A stretch of DNA of 64,000 bases, taken from positions 163,440 to 227,439 of the forward strand of contig BQMO01000012.1 in the NCBI GenBank assembly GCA_022180725.1, read 5' to 3'. Under the pieces are notes generated by a model that searched no databases, had not been told where the DNA came from, and saw nothing but the letters and a program-made list of their open reading frames with translations. The translations under genes were made by a program, and so were the position numbers. Source of the stretch: Phycisphaerae bacterium. Lineage in GTDB: Bacteria > Planctomycetota > Phycisphaerae > Phycisphaerales > UBA1924. This document shows, in pieces, positions 1-8,838 of the stretch; the stretch's first letter is position 1; each line of letters begins with the position of its first letter.

Positions 1-896
1 TGTTCTCCCTGGGCGTGGGGAACTACACCGAACGCGACATCAAGGAAGGCGCCCGCGCCCTGACGGGGTATACCTTCGAGGACGACACCTTTGTCTTCCA
101 GCGTCAGAACCACGACACCGGCGGGAAGACCATCCTCGGGCAGCAGGGCAACTGGGACGGCGACGACTTCGTGCGCATCATTCTCGCCCAGCCCGCCTGC
201 CCGCGGTACATCACGCGGCGGCTGTACCACTATTTCGTCGCCGACGTGCCCAGCGAGGAACGCGGCGGGGATCAGAGCCTGGAGCCCGCGCAGCGTTCCG
301 TGCTCCGCGCGCTCGCGGGGACCTTCTCGCAAGCCAACTACGAGGTCAAGCCCGTGCTCCGCCGCCTCTTCCTCAGCGAGCACTTCTACGAGCCGCGGTT
401 CATGAACGACCAGATCAAGTCCCCGGCGCAACTGGTCGTCGGCGCGTGCCGATCGCTCAACACTCCGACGCGGGACTTGTCGATCCTGAACGATGCGCTC
501 GACCTGATGGGGCAGCGGCTGCTGCACCCCCCGAGCGTCAAGGGCTGGGAGGGCGGGCGGGCCTGGATGAACACGTCCACGTTCTACGTGCGGCAGAACA
601 TCCTCGCCTTTCTCATCGCCGGCAAACGCCCGCAGGGCTATGACGCCTCCGCGCAAACGCAACCCTTCGACGCCATGGCACTTCTCGCGCCCTTCGGGGC
701 AGATTCCCCCGAGGGGCGGGGCGATCCGCAGGCCGTGGCCACGGCGCTGCTGCGGCTGGCGTTGGGATGGGCGCCCTCGCAAGGGGTCGAAACGCTGCGA
801 ACGCACCTGGCGGCCAGGAAGAACGTCGTGAACTCATCGACCGTGAGCGAGTTGCTGCTGCTCATCACGGCGATGCCGGAATATCAGTTGTGCTAG
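1..896 (+). CDS. DUF1800 family protein, C-terminal part
   Basis: The reading frame is already open at base 3, so the N-terminus lies outside the window. The visible 298 residues start with FSLGVGNYTERDIKEGARA and continue with a helix-rich C-terminal half typical of DUF1800 proteins (for example VKGWEGGRAWMN near the middle). DUF1800 proteins are large, usually exported, and of unknown biochemical function; they are abundant in planctomycetes and are almost always followed by a DUF1501 gene, as here 42 bases downstream. The two genes are probably co-transcribed and their products may work together at the cell envelope, which is inference. The family call is firm; function is unknown. Confidence 0.85.
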   Translation, partial: FSLGVGNYTERDIKEGARALTGYTFEDDTFVFQRQNHDTGGKTILGQQGNWDGDDFVRIILAQPACPRYITRRLYHYFVADVPSEERGGDQSLEPAQRSVLRALAGTFSQANYEVKPVLRRLFLSEHFYEPRFMNDQIKSPAQLVVGACRSLNTPTRDLSILNDALDLMGQRLLHPPSVKGWEGGRAWMNTSTFYVRQNILAFLIAGKRPQGYDASAQTQPFDAMALLAPFGADSPEGRGDPQAVATALLRLALGWAPSQGVETLRTHLAARKNVVNSSTVSELLLLITAMPEYQLC

Positions 897-938
897 GGGG
901 AGGCTCCGGGCACGGGGCCTCCGGGAAGAAGGACGCCG

Positions 939-2294
939 ATGAACACGCCGACACCGTACACGCGACGCGAGTTCCTCCGAACTGGGTTGGTCATGGCCTC
1001 CGCGGCGGCCACGCTGCCGTCGTTCCTGAACGCCTCGGCGCTCGCGATGCACCGCGCCGCGGGGGGGTTGTCGAGCATTCCGGGCGTGCCCGAAGAGCAC
1101 ATCCTGGTGGTCATCCAACTGGGCGGGGGCAACGACGGACTGAACACCGTCGTGCCCTACTTCGCCCCCGAGTACTACAAGGCCCGCCCGGGGATCAACA
1201 TCCCCGAGGCCCAGGTGCTGAAACTCAGCGGCGCGGACGGGGTCGGTCTGCACCCGCAGATGGCCGCCCTCCGCGAGATGTACGACGACGGGCTGGTCGG
1301 TGTCGTGCAGGGCGTGGGATATCCCAATCCGAACCGGTCGCACTTCAAGTCGATGGACATCTGGCACACCGCCGACACGACGGCCACCGGCGATGGGTGG
1401 CTGGGTCGTTACTTCGACAGCGAGTGCTGCGGGTTCGGCAAGGGAGAATCGGGCACTGCGGATGCGGGCGCGAGCGGCGGCCCGCCGGGCATCGCCATCG
1501 GGCGTTCGGCCCCTCTCGCCATGGAAGGCCGAACCATCAAGCCCGTGGCGTTCGAGTCGGCGGACCTGTTCAAGTGGTCCGCGGCTGAGATGGGCAAGGA
1601 GTTGCGGGAAGGGTACCAGGCGCTCAACTCGCGCACCGAGGGCGAGGGCCAGGCCGCCCGGGCCAACTCCAACGCGTCGTTCCTTCTCCGCACGGCCCTC
1701 GACGCCCAGGTCTCCAGCGACATGATCCGTCGGGCCGTGGCGACGCGCCCCACAACGCAGTTCCCGGGGTCCGACCTCGGGCGTCAGTTGTCGATGATCT
1801 CGAGCATGATCGGGGCGGGGTTGAAGACCCGCGTGTATTACGCCAGCATGGGCTCCTTCGACACTCACGCCGGGCAGGGCGGCCCGCAGGGGCGGCACGG
1901 TCAGTTGCTCAGCCAGTTCAGCCAGGCCGTCCGCGCCTTCTACCAGGAACTCAAGGCCCAGGGCAACGATCAACGGGTGATGAGTCTCGCTTTCTCCGAG
2001 TTTGGCCGGCGCGTGGGGCAGAACCAGAGCCAGGGCACCGACCACGGCACCGCAGCGCCGATGTTCACCTTCGGCCCCATGGTCCGCCGCGGCGTCATCG
2101 GCGATCATCCCTCGCTGAAGAACCTCGACGACGGCGACCTGAAGTACGGGATCGATTTCCGCAGTGTGTACGCCGGGGTGCTGGAGTCGTGGCTGAAGGC
2201 GGACAGCAAGGCCATCCTCGAAGGCACGTACCAGGCCCTGCCCGTCGTCGCATCGGCGGCCACTTCTCCCGCGTCGCGCGTGAAAGGTCGCTAG
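939..2294 (+). CDS. DUF1501 family protein with twin-arginine signal
   Basis: The 451-residue product begins with a twin-arginine export signal (YTRREFLRTGL at residues 7-17, then an Ala/Leu-rich stretch). The mature part belongs to DUF1501, a sulfatase/alkaline-phosphatase-like fold: it shows GGGNDGLNTVVPY near residue 65, SFDTHAGQGG near residue 304 and FSEFGRRVGQN with TDHGTAAPMF near residues 350-370, where the conserved Asp and His residues of the family lie. The start is the first ATG of the frame and is followed at once by the signal. It is the natural partner of the upstream DUF1800 gene. No enzymatic activity is established for the family, so none is assigned. Confidence 0.88.
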   Translation: MNTPTPYTRREFLRTGLVMASAAATLPSFLNASALAMHRAAGGLSSIPGVPEEHILVVIQLGGGNDGLNTVVPYFAPEYYKARPGINIPEAQVLKLSGADGVGLHPQMAALREMYDDGLVGVVQGVGYPNPNRSHFKSMDIWHTADTTATGDGWLGRYFDSECCGFGKGESGTADAGASGGPPGIAIGRSAPLAMEGRTIKPVAFESADLFKWSAAEMGKELREGYQALNSRTEGEGQAARANSNASFLLRTALDAQVSSDMIRRAVATRPTTQFPGSDLGRQLSMISSMIGAGLKTRVYYASMGSFDTHAGQGGPQGRHGQLLSQFSQAVRAFYQELKAQGNDQRVMSLAFSEFGRRVGQNQSQGTDHGTAAPMFTFGPMVRRGVIGDHPSLKNLDDGDLKYGIDFRSVYAGVLESWLKADSKAILEGTYQALPVVASAATSPASRVKGR

Positions 2295-2337
2295 TCCCGA
2301 ACCCAAGGCCTCGTCGCGCTAGGATGGGCTTCCTTCA

Positions 2338-3105
2338 GTGAGCGAGGATGTCCGCGTGACGCACGGTTCAACCACCCCCCCCATCGGCGTCATGGACGCC
2401 AGTTACGCCGAGGACCGGGCCCGCAAGCCGCACCTGGTCTTCCGCTACCGCTGCCGCGCCGAGATGGCCGCCCGGATGTACGAGCGCTTCCGCACGCATG
2501 AACGCCCGCCCCGCGTGCTCGACCTCGGATCGGCCGACGGACGGGCCATGGCGGCGGCGCACGCGCGGCTGGGGGCCTCCGAGTCTGTCGGCATCGAGTA
2601 CGACCCGGGCCTCATTGCCCACGCACGCCTCCCCGAAGGATGCCGCCTGCACCAGGGTGACGTGACCAGGCCCCACCCGGCGGCGGCGGACGGCTCGTTC
2701 GATCTTGTCACGGCGCTCGCGGTGCTGGAACACGTGGCCGAGACCGAGGCGCTGGCGAAGCGCGTCTTCACGGCCCTGAAGCCCGGCGGAGTTTTCGTCG
2801 CGACGTGCCCGTATCCGCTGTGGGACGTGATCTCGGGGACGCTCCGCCTCCATAAAGACGAGCACCACGCCCGGAACTACACGCGCGCCACCTTCGAGGC
2901 CTTCGCCAAGGCCGGCGGGCTGGACACGCTGGCGTACCGGCGGTTCATGCTCGCGCCGGTCGGGTTCCTGCCGTATCTGCGACTGACGCCGTCGATCGGG
3001 ATGGCGCTCGCGCTCGATTCGGTCATCGCCCCGATCCCGGTGCTGAACCTGCTCTGCGTGAACCAGGTCTTTGCGGCCCGCCGCCCGATTACTTCGCCCG
3101 CGTGA
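2338..3105 (+). CDS. class I SAM-dependent methyltransferase
   Basis: Product of about 255 residues with a Rossmann methyltransferase core: motif I VLDLGSADGRAMAAA near residues 60-74, an acidic motif II GIEYDPG, motif III LHQGDVTR and a post-motif FDLVTALAVLEHV. This is the Methyltransf_11/23 layout; the substrate cannot be read from the sequence. The GTG start at 2338 gives the longest frame; an ATG at 2392 (MDASYAEDR) would give 237 residues and cannot be excluded. The 3' end overlaps the convergent folE2 gene by 17 bases. A C-terminal hydrophobic stretch (APIPVLNLLCVNQVFAA) may be part of the fold or a membrane contact. Confidence 0.8.
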   Translation: MSEDVRVTHGSTTPPIGVMDASYAEDRARKPHLVFRYRCRAEMAARMYERFRTHERPPRVLDLGSADGRAMAAAHARLGASESVGIEYDPGLIAHARLPEGCRLHQGDVTRPHPAAADGSFDLVTALAVLEHVAETEALAKRVFTALKPGGVFVATCPYPLWDVISGTLRLHKDEHHARNYTRATFEAFAKAGGLDTLAYRRFMLAPVGFLPYLRLTPSIGMALALDSVIAPIPVLNLLCVNQVFAARRPITSPA

Positions 3106-3949
3106 TCTCCGCGTACGCGTTGTGGTTGTGGATCGATTCGAAGTTCTCCGAGTTGATCGAGTACCACGTGATGCGCGGGTGCGCCTGCAAGGCCAGCGCC
3201 AGGTCGCGCACGATGTCCTCGACGAACTTCGGGTTCTCGAAGGCCCGTTCGGTCACCCACTTCTCGTCCGGGCGCTTCAGCACCGCGAACACCGGGCAAC
3301 TCGCCGCCCCTTCGAGCAGTTCCACCACGTCCTCGATCCACATCATCCCCGTGAACCGCACCTTCGCCGCGATGCGGCACCGCTGGTTGTGCGCGCCGTA
3401 GCGGCTGATTTCCTTGCTGCACGGGCACAGGCTCGTCGCCGGCGCCGCCACCGTCATCACGAAATCCTCGTCCCCGTTCGCCGTGCACTCGAACGTCACC
3501 TCGTAGTCCATCAGCCCCGCCTGCCCCGTCACCGGCGCGGGCTTGTTGATGAAGTACGTGAACCGCGCCTCGAAGTGCGCGACCTCCGCGTTCAGCCGCG
3601 ACCGGATCGCCCGCGCGAGCACCGGGATCCGCCCCGGCGTCAGCGGCTCGCCCGTGTGGTCGTTGAGCACCTCCAGGAACCGGGACATGTGCGTCCCCTT
3701 CTGGTAGTGCGGCAACGCCACGTACATGTTCACCTTGGCTACCGTCGTCTGCTCGCCCCCGCCCCGCTTCGCCAGACGAATCGGGTACGTGATGTCCTTC
3801 ACCCCCACCCGGTCGATCGGCATGTTCCGCGGGTCGCCCTTGGACTGCACGTCGGGCATCGCCCCCAGCGGCGACTCCTTGAACGGCGACGGCCCCGCGA
3901 CGCGTTCGACCGGAAGGCGCGGACGGCGTGATGTCGATCGTTTGGGCAT
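3089..3949 (-). CDS. folE2: GTP cyclohydrolase FolE2 (type IB)
   Basis: The 286-residue protein carries the FolE2 signature near its N-terminus (DPRNMPIDRVGVKDITYPI) and the metal/catalytic region TSLCPCSKEISRYGAHNQR near residue 175. GTP cyclohydrolase IB converts GTP to 7,8-dihydroneopterin triphosphate, the first step of tetrahydrofolate and queuosine synthesis, and uses a metal other than obligate zinc, so it often substitutes for zinc-dependent FolE. Length matches the family. No folate genes are adjacent. It ends convergently with the methyltransferase gene, and the stop codon lies inside that gene. Confidence 0.95.
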   Translation of the reverse strand: MPKRSTSRRPRLPVERVAGPSPFKESPLGAMPDVQSKGDPRNMPIDRVGVKDITYPIRLAKRGGGEQTTVAKVNMYVALPHYQKGTHMSRFLEVLNDHTGEPLTPGRIPVLARAIRSRLNAEVAHFEARFTYFINKPAPVTGQAGLMDYEVTFECTANGDEDFVMTVAAPATSLCPCSKEISRYGAHNQRCRIAAKVRFTGMMWIEDVVELLEGAASCPVFAVLKRPDEKWVTERAFENPKFVEDIVRDLALALQAHPRITWYSINSENFESIHNHNAYAEITRAK

Positions 3950-4032
3950 TTGTTTGGCTCAGAATCTCGTACGACGAATCGTAGGGACGCGGCACGCGTT
4001 CAGCGCACGCTGATGCACGATGTACCCGCGCG

Positions 4033-4905
4033 TCAGTCGTCCACCGCCCGTGCGTCGAGCATCGCCCCGGCCCACGAAATTCCGATCGGCCCGCCCAGCA
4101 GCGATCCCGCCGCCCAGTCCAGCGACACCGGCATCGCCAGCCCGAGCAGACTCCCGCGGTTCGAGGCGTCCAGCAACCCCGCCCCGTGCATCGCCCCCGC
4201 CAAGATCGGCCCGGCGAGCGCCACGACCAGCATGCCGAGCACGGGGAGCACCGGCGTGATCGTGCACCGCATCGACGAGGCGATGAGTTGCCCCACGGCC
4301 CCGCAGACCAGCGCGCCGCCGAACACGGCCATGAGCGTCTGTCCGCGGAGCGCCGAGATCGCGTCGAGCCATGTCATCCCCGCGCCCGCGACCAGCCCGA
4401 CCGCGAGCGCGGCGAGCATCGCCTTCACGCGATATTCCCCTCCCAGGACGACCAAGGCGCCAAGCCCCCCCGGCGACGACGATTGGGCGCCCGCGGGTTG
4501 CCGTCTGGATGCAAGAAAAACAAACAGCCCGGCCATACACGCCGTGAGGAGTAGCGCCACGGCGTTCTCGCCCGCGAACACAAACCGGAACGCCCCCGTC
4601 GGCTCCTGCCGGATCATCGCGTCCACCGTGCCCAGCCCCCACCGCGCCCAGGCGAGGGTAATCCCCGCGCAGAGCAGCCCGGTGCCCATCGAAAAGAGGT
4701 GGGCACCAAGAGCACCGACGACGCCCGCGGCTCCAAATGCCGCCAGGCCTGCAAGAACGGCGGCCCCCGGCGTGGCGTTCAAGGCCAGCGTCACCGCATG
4801 CCCGCCCTGATCGTCGAGCACTCGCAGCACGAGAATGCGCACCGCAGGCCCGATCGCGAAGAGGCAGAACAGAATGAGCGTCCATCGGAGCGTGGCACGG
4901 AGCAT
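4033..4905 (-). CDS. multi-pass membrane protein, unknown function
   Basis: 290 residues, dominated by hydrophobic segments: an N-terminal one (WTLILFCLFAIGPAVRILVL), then about six or seven more, including AVALLLTACMAGLFVFLA and VLPVLGMLVVALAGPILAG. A short polar loop (SRRQPAGAQSSSPG) separates the third and fourth helices. No family motif is recognised. The gene is divergent from the next membrane-protein gene (98 bases between starts), so the two may share a control region. The ATG start places the first membrane segment directly at the N-terminus, which favours it. A role cannot be assigned. Confidence 0.7.
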   Translation of the reverse strand: MLRATLRWTLILFCLFAIGPAVRILVLRVLDDQGGHAVTLALNATPGAAVLAGLAAFGAAGVVGALGAHLFSMGTGLLCAGITLAWARWGLGTVDAMIRQEPTGAFRFVFAGENAVALLLTACMAGLFVFLASRRQPAGAQSSSPGGLGALVVLGGEYRVKAMLAALAVGLVAGAGMTWLDAISALRGQTLMAVFGGALVCGAVGQLIASSMRCTITPVLPVLGMLVVALAGPILAGAMHGAGLLDASNRGSLLGLAMPVSLDWAAGSLLGGPIGISWAGAMLDARAVDD

Positions 4906-5003
4906 GCGGGCGGATGGTAGCGTGCGCCACGGGCGGTCGGCGATCTGTGCAAGGAAGGACTTCCACGCATATCGTGCGCGGTCGGTGAGTCCCCGGAGAA
5001 CGC

Positions 5004-6164
5004 ATGCCGAGAAAACTGGACATCGGACCGTCGTTCGAGGAGTTCGCCTCGACGCTCACCTGGCCGCGACTTCTCCGGGCCGCGGGGTTGGCGATCCGCC
5101 CTTCGCGGGTGGGCCTGTCACTCGTGCTGTTGCTCCTGATCGGGCTGATCGCGCAGGCGCCCTCGCTGTGGCTGGGCACGGGCGTCGGCCCGATGCACAC
5201 CGTCGTCGAGAACGCCGAGGCCGGCATGCGCAGCATCAAGCGGGCCGTGCTTGACGCGGACCTGCCGGCGCTGATCGACGGCCTTCGGATGATGTTCCTC
5301 GACGGCCCGCTCGCCGCCGCCGAGGCGTACCCGTGGAGTTCGCTCATCATCCTGATCCCGATTCTGACGGTGTGGGGCGTCCTGGGCGGCGCGATTTCGC
5401 GGCTGGCCGCCGAGGAGCACGCGCTCGGACTTCGCCGAGCGTGGACCGCGGGCCTGGCGTTCGCCCTCTCGCGGTGGTTCTCGCTGGCCATGTGCACGCT
5501 CGGCCCCATCCTGGTCGTGCTGGTGGTGTGTCTGGCGATGGCGTGCGTCGGCTGGCTGATGCTCGGCGTGCCGTACCTCCAGGTCGTGGGCGGGGCGCTG
5601 TTCGTGCTCGCGTTGCTCGTCGGCGCCTGCGTCACCGTGCTGGGGGGCGGGCTGCTTGTTGGCTCGCCCATGCTCGTGCCCGGCGTGGCGTGCGAAGGCA
5701 CCGACGCCATCGATTCCGTTCAGCGCGTCCTCGCCTACATGATGGCCCGCCCGGGGAGAGTCGCCCTCTACCTCTTCGTCCTCCTGCTGCAACTCATCGT
5801 CGCGCTCTGGGCGCTCTGGATGGTCGTCCACGTCGTCGAAACGCTGACCACGCGCAGCGTCACGGCGATGCTCCCGAAAGAAACCGCGACGCTCGTCGCC
5901 GAGGCCGTCGCCGGCTCCCCACCCGCCGATGGCCTCTCGCCTTCGCAGGCCTGGATGGCGCGGGCCTTGGCCTTCTGGGGCGCCCTCCCCGACTTGTTTG
6001 TTGGCGCCTTCGCTGTGAGTTACTGGTTCAGTGGCGGGACGGTTTTGTACCTCGGCGTTCGGCGAATCTGCGACGGGCAAGACATCGAAGAACTCTGGAC
6101 GCCCGGCCTCACGCCCGGCACCGTGCCCACCGAGGACGACCCGGCCGACGATGATGAGGAATGA
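5004..6164 (+). CDS. multi-pass membrane protein, unknown function
   Basis: 386 residues with an amphipathic N-terminus (MPRKLDIGPSFEEFASTLTW) followed by about six transmembrane segments (LSLVLLLLIGLIAQAPSLW, SLIILIPILTVWGVLGGAI, ILVVLVVCLAMACVGWLML and others) and a strongly acidic tail (EDDPADDDEE). The distribution, with long loops between helices 1 and 2 and before the last helix, is seen in many planctomycete proteins of unknown function. No catalytic motif is visible. Its stop codon overlaps a possible small downstream reading frame. Confidence 0.7.
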   Translation: MPRKLDIGPSFEEFASTLTWPRLLRAAGLAIRPSRVGLSLVLLLLIGLIAQAPSLWLGTGVGPMHTVVENAEAGMRSIKRAVLDADLPALIDGLRMMFLDGPLAAAEAYPWSSLIILIPILTVWGVLGGAISRLAAEEHALGLRRAWTAGLAFALSRWFSLAMCTLGPILVVLVVCLAMACVGWLMLGVPYLQVVGGALFVLALLVGACVTVLGGGLLVGSPMLVPGVACEGTDAIDSVQRVLAYMMARPGRVALYLFVLLLQLIVALWALWMVVHVVETLTTRSVTAMLPKETATLVAEAVAGSPPADGLSPSQAWMARALAFWGALPDLFVGAFAVSYWFSGGTVLYLGVRRICDGQDIEELWTPGLTPGTVPTEDDPADDDEE

Positions 6165-6438
6165 AACCGTCCCATCATTCGACGCCGGCAACGCAACCGC
6201 CCGCGCGGTCGCCCTCGCGGGGTGGCTTGCCGAACGAGGCGTACGCCGCCTTCAGATCGTTTCGTCCACCCACGCCGTCGAAGGCGCCTCGCGCCGAACA
6301 AACCTGCCGGGCGAGATCGTTCGTTGCATGCCCTGCCTTGTCGCTGTACCCGAGGCGGGCATGGAGTTTGATGTTTCGCCGGCGGGCATCACGGCCCGGA
6401 TGATTCAGCCGGGATCGGGCGAAGGTCGGCCTGCGTAA
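6151..6438 (+). CDS. possible small hypothetical protein
   Basis: A 95-residue frame starts at an ATG inside the last codons of the upstream membrane-protein gene and ends convergently 50 bases inside truB. The product begins MMRNETVPSFDAGNATARA, is moderately hydrophobic in the middle (MPCLVAVPEAGMEFDVSPAG), and resembles nothing I recognise. Support is weak: overlap with the upstream gene could reflect translational coupling, but the frame may also be a chance opening in GC-rich DNA. If it is not a gene, the 6165-6388 stretch is simply the space between two convergent genes. Confidence 0.35.
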   Translation: MMRNETVPSFDAGNATARAVALAGWLAERGVRRLQIVSSTHAVEGASRRTNLPGEIVRCMPCLVAVPEAGMEFDVSPAGITARMIQPGSGEGRPA

Positions 6439-7120
6439 GCACCCCGGGCATGGAGTCGAGCGTCATCGCCTGATCGACGCGGTACGCACCGATCCGCGTT
6501 CTCCGCAACGCGCGCAGCATGCCCCCCGTCCCCAGCGCCGTACCCAGGTCACGCGCCAGGCTGCGGATGTACGTTCCCTTGCCGCAGGTGATCGCCGCGG
6601 TGAGCACGGGCCACTCGAACGATTCAACCTTGAAGGTTCGGACAAGCACGGGACGCGCCGGCAGCATGGGGGCCTCGCCGCGCCGCGCCATCCGGTACGC
6701 ACGTTGCCCATCGATGTGAACCGCCGAGAAGGCCGGGGGCGCCTGCATGATCTCGCCGATGAACCCCTCGGCGATGACTCGCTCGATTCGCGCGCGGGTC
6801 GGGGGCGTTCCGACGTCAACCGGCGTGAGATTCCCCTCGGCGTCATCGGTCGTGGAGCGGGCGCTGAGGTCGATGGCGGCGTGATACTCCTTTTCGCCAC
6901 CCATGAAGACACTGCACAGCCGCGTGGCCTTGCCCACGAGAATGATGAGCAGCCCCGTCGCACGCGGGTCGAGCGTTCCGGCGTGCCCGACCTTCACCCG
7001 CTTGGGCGCCCCGCCCTTGTGCAGCCGCGCGCGGATCGCCGCGCATACCCGCATCGACGTCGGCCCGAGGGGCTTGTCGATGAGCATCAGCCCTGACGGC
7101 GTGGGGACGGGCGTCGTCAT
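6389..7120 (-). CDS. truB: tRNA pseudouridine(55) synthase TruB
   Basis: 243 residues starting MTTPVPTPSGLMLIDKPLG; the LIDKP motif near residue 13 and KVGHAGTLDPRATGLLI near residues 43-60, with the catalytic Asp in TLDP, identify TruB. The enzyme makes pseudouridine at position 55 of the T-loop of tRNAs. The protein lacks a long C-terminal PUA domain, as in many short TruB proteins. The chosen ATG overlaps the TGA of the upstream glycosyltransferase gene (ATGA), which favours this start over one further upstream and implies translational coupling. Confidence 0.93.
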   Translation of the reverse strand: MTTPVPTPSGLMLIDKPLGPTSMRVCAAIRARLHKGGAPKRVKVGHAGTLDPRATGLLIILVGKATRLCSVFMGGEKEYHAAIDLSARSTTDDAEGNLTPVDVGTPPTRARIERVIAEGFIGEIMQAPPAFSAVHIDGQRAYRMARRGEAPMLPARPVLVRTFKVESFEWPVLTAAITCGKGTYIRSLARDLGTALGTGGMLRALRRTRIGAYRVDQAMTLDSMPGVLTQADLRPIPAESSGP

Positions 7121-8838
7121 CGCGGGAACTCCCCGAGAAACCACACCCCGTGCCTTCCCTTCGGATAGTTGTAGCCCTCCACCGATGCCAAAGGCCTGTA
7201 CCCCGCGAAGTGCGGGGCGTAGTCCTCGGGGATCACCACCAGCGCCGTCGGGTTTGCCGCCACATAGTCGCGGAGCTCCAGCGGCTTCACCCACGACGCC
7301 TTCCCGCGCGTCAGAAAGACCGCGCTGTCCTCGCGCAGCACCACGAACGCCAGCGGCCGATGCCCCGCGGGGTCAAACGCCCGCGCCGACGCCACGAGCC
7401 GCGACACTACCCACGGCGTCTCCAACGCCGGCAGCGTCAGCCCCGCCACCACCAACGAGACCACCGCCACCCGCGCGGCGCTGGCCAGCAGCGGTCGGAA
7501 CAACGCGTCGCGGACGAGCCTCCGTCCTTCCAGGACCATCAGCAGCGACCCCGCCGCACCGATGGCGAGCACACACCACCCCCACCCGTGCCCCTCGACA
7601 ATCGCGAGCCACCCCAGCGCGGCGATCAGCCCCGCGAACGCCACACCCACGCCGCACCAGGCGCCGGCCAGGAATCGCACCCGGCGCGTCGCCAGCCACG
7701 CCCGCACCGCCGGCGCGTTCGACAGCGCTGCCCGCGCCATGAGCAGACATAACGCGGGGTACACCGGGAGCGTGTAGTGCGGTAGTTTCGTTTTTACGAG
7801 TTCCATCACCACCCATGCCGGCCCGATCATGCACAGCAAGAAACACTCCGCCCGCCGACCGCACGCCCGCGACGCGATCCACCCCAACACCCCGCGGGAC
7901 CGCGCCCCGGCTCGCGCGGGCATCCCCAACATCACCCCGCGCCGCAGACCGGCGAGCAGAAACAGCGACCCCGGAAAGAGCAGGATGAACACCAGCACGC
8001 TGTGATACCCCGGGAACCCGCCATGCCCCTCGGCCGGCTCGACCCCGCGCCCCAGCGTCTCGCGGATCACGATCGTCAGGTACGTTTCCCACCCCACGCG
8101 CATGGCGACGAGCGCGACCCACGGGATCACCATGATCCCCACGACGAGCACGCCGATCATCGGGCGCAGCCGACGCGCATCGGCCAGGCCGCGATGGACG
8201 AAACACCACGCCGCCGCGCCCCCGAGCACTACCAACGGCGTCACCGGCCCCTTCACCAGCACCCCGCCCCCCACCGCCGCCCAGAATGCCAGCACGCGCA
8301 TCGGCGTCGGGTGCGTCCAGACTTCCCACAACAACCACATCGCCGCCACGGTGAACGCGAGCAGCACCATGTCCGCCCGTGCCTGCTTGGCTTCCCACAC
8401 CAGCACCGGGCAGATCGCCAGAAGCGCCGCGCCCAGCCAGGCCGCCCGGGCATCGAACATCGAACACCCCATCCGCCACGTGAGCAGCACCGCCGCCACG
8501 GCCGCGAGGAGCGATGGCACGCGGTACATCCAGATCGCATCGCGGCGAACATCGCCCCACGTGAACCCGCGCACCGACAGACTCTGAAGCCAATAGATCA
8601 TCGGCGGCTTGTTCAGCCGGGGCTTGGCCAGCACCATCGGCACCGCGTAGTTTCCCGATTCCACCATCTGCCGCGATGCCTGCGCGAAGCGCGATTCGTC
8701 TCGATCGATCGGGGGCAACGAGAAGAACCCGGGAAGGTACACTGACAGGCACAACGCCAGGAGCATCCACAACCCCGGCACGCCCCCCAGCCGCCGACGC
8801 CACACCATCCCGCTCGTCGCGCCGGCACGAGACTCCAT
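7117..8838 (-). CDS. ArnT-like glycosyltransferase (GT39/GT83 type)
   Basis: About 573 residues. The first periplasmic loop contains the acidic DRDESRFAQASRQM motif and NKPPMIYWLQ that mark polyprenol-phosphate-sugar transferases such as ArnT, with about ten hydrophobic segments after it and a soluble C-terminal part. Such enzymes move a sugar from undecaprenyl phosphate to an acceptor outside the inner membrane, often lipid A. The acceptor here is unknown. The ATG at 8838 overlaps, on the other strand, the ATG of the PAP2 gene, so each promoter must lie inside its neighbour. truB follows with a four-base overlap. Confidence 0.85.
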   Translation of the reverse strand: MESRAGATSGMVWRRRLGGVPGLWMLLALCLSVYLPGFFSLPPIDRDESRFAQASRQMVESGNYAVPMVLAKPRLNKPPMIYWLQSLSVRGFTWGDVRRDAIWMYRVPSLLAAVAAVLLTWRMGCSMFDARAAWLGAALLAICPVLVWEAKQARADMVLLAFTVAAMWLLWEVWTHPTPMRVLAFWAAVGGGVLVKGPVTPLVVLGGAAAWCFVHRGLADARRLRPMIGVLVVGIMVIPWVALVAMRVGWETYLTIVIRETLGRGVEPAEGHGGFPGYHSVLVFILLFPGSLFLLAGLRRGVMLGMPARAGARSRGVLGWIASRACGRRAECFLLCMIGPAWVVMELVKTKLPHYTLPVYPALCLLMARAALSNAPAVRAWLATRRVRFLAGAWCGVGVAFAGLIAALGWLAIVEGHGWGWCVLAIGAAGSLLMVLEGRRLVRDALFRPLLASAARVAVVSLVVAGLTLPALETPWVVSRLVASARAFDPAGHRPLAFVVLREDSAVFLTRGKASWVKPLELRDYVAANPTALVVIPEDYAPHFAGYRPLASVEGYNYPKGRHGVWFLGEFPR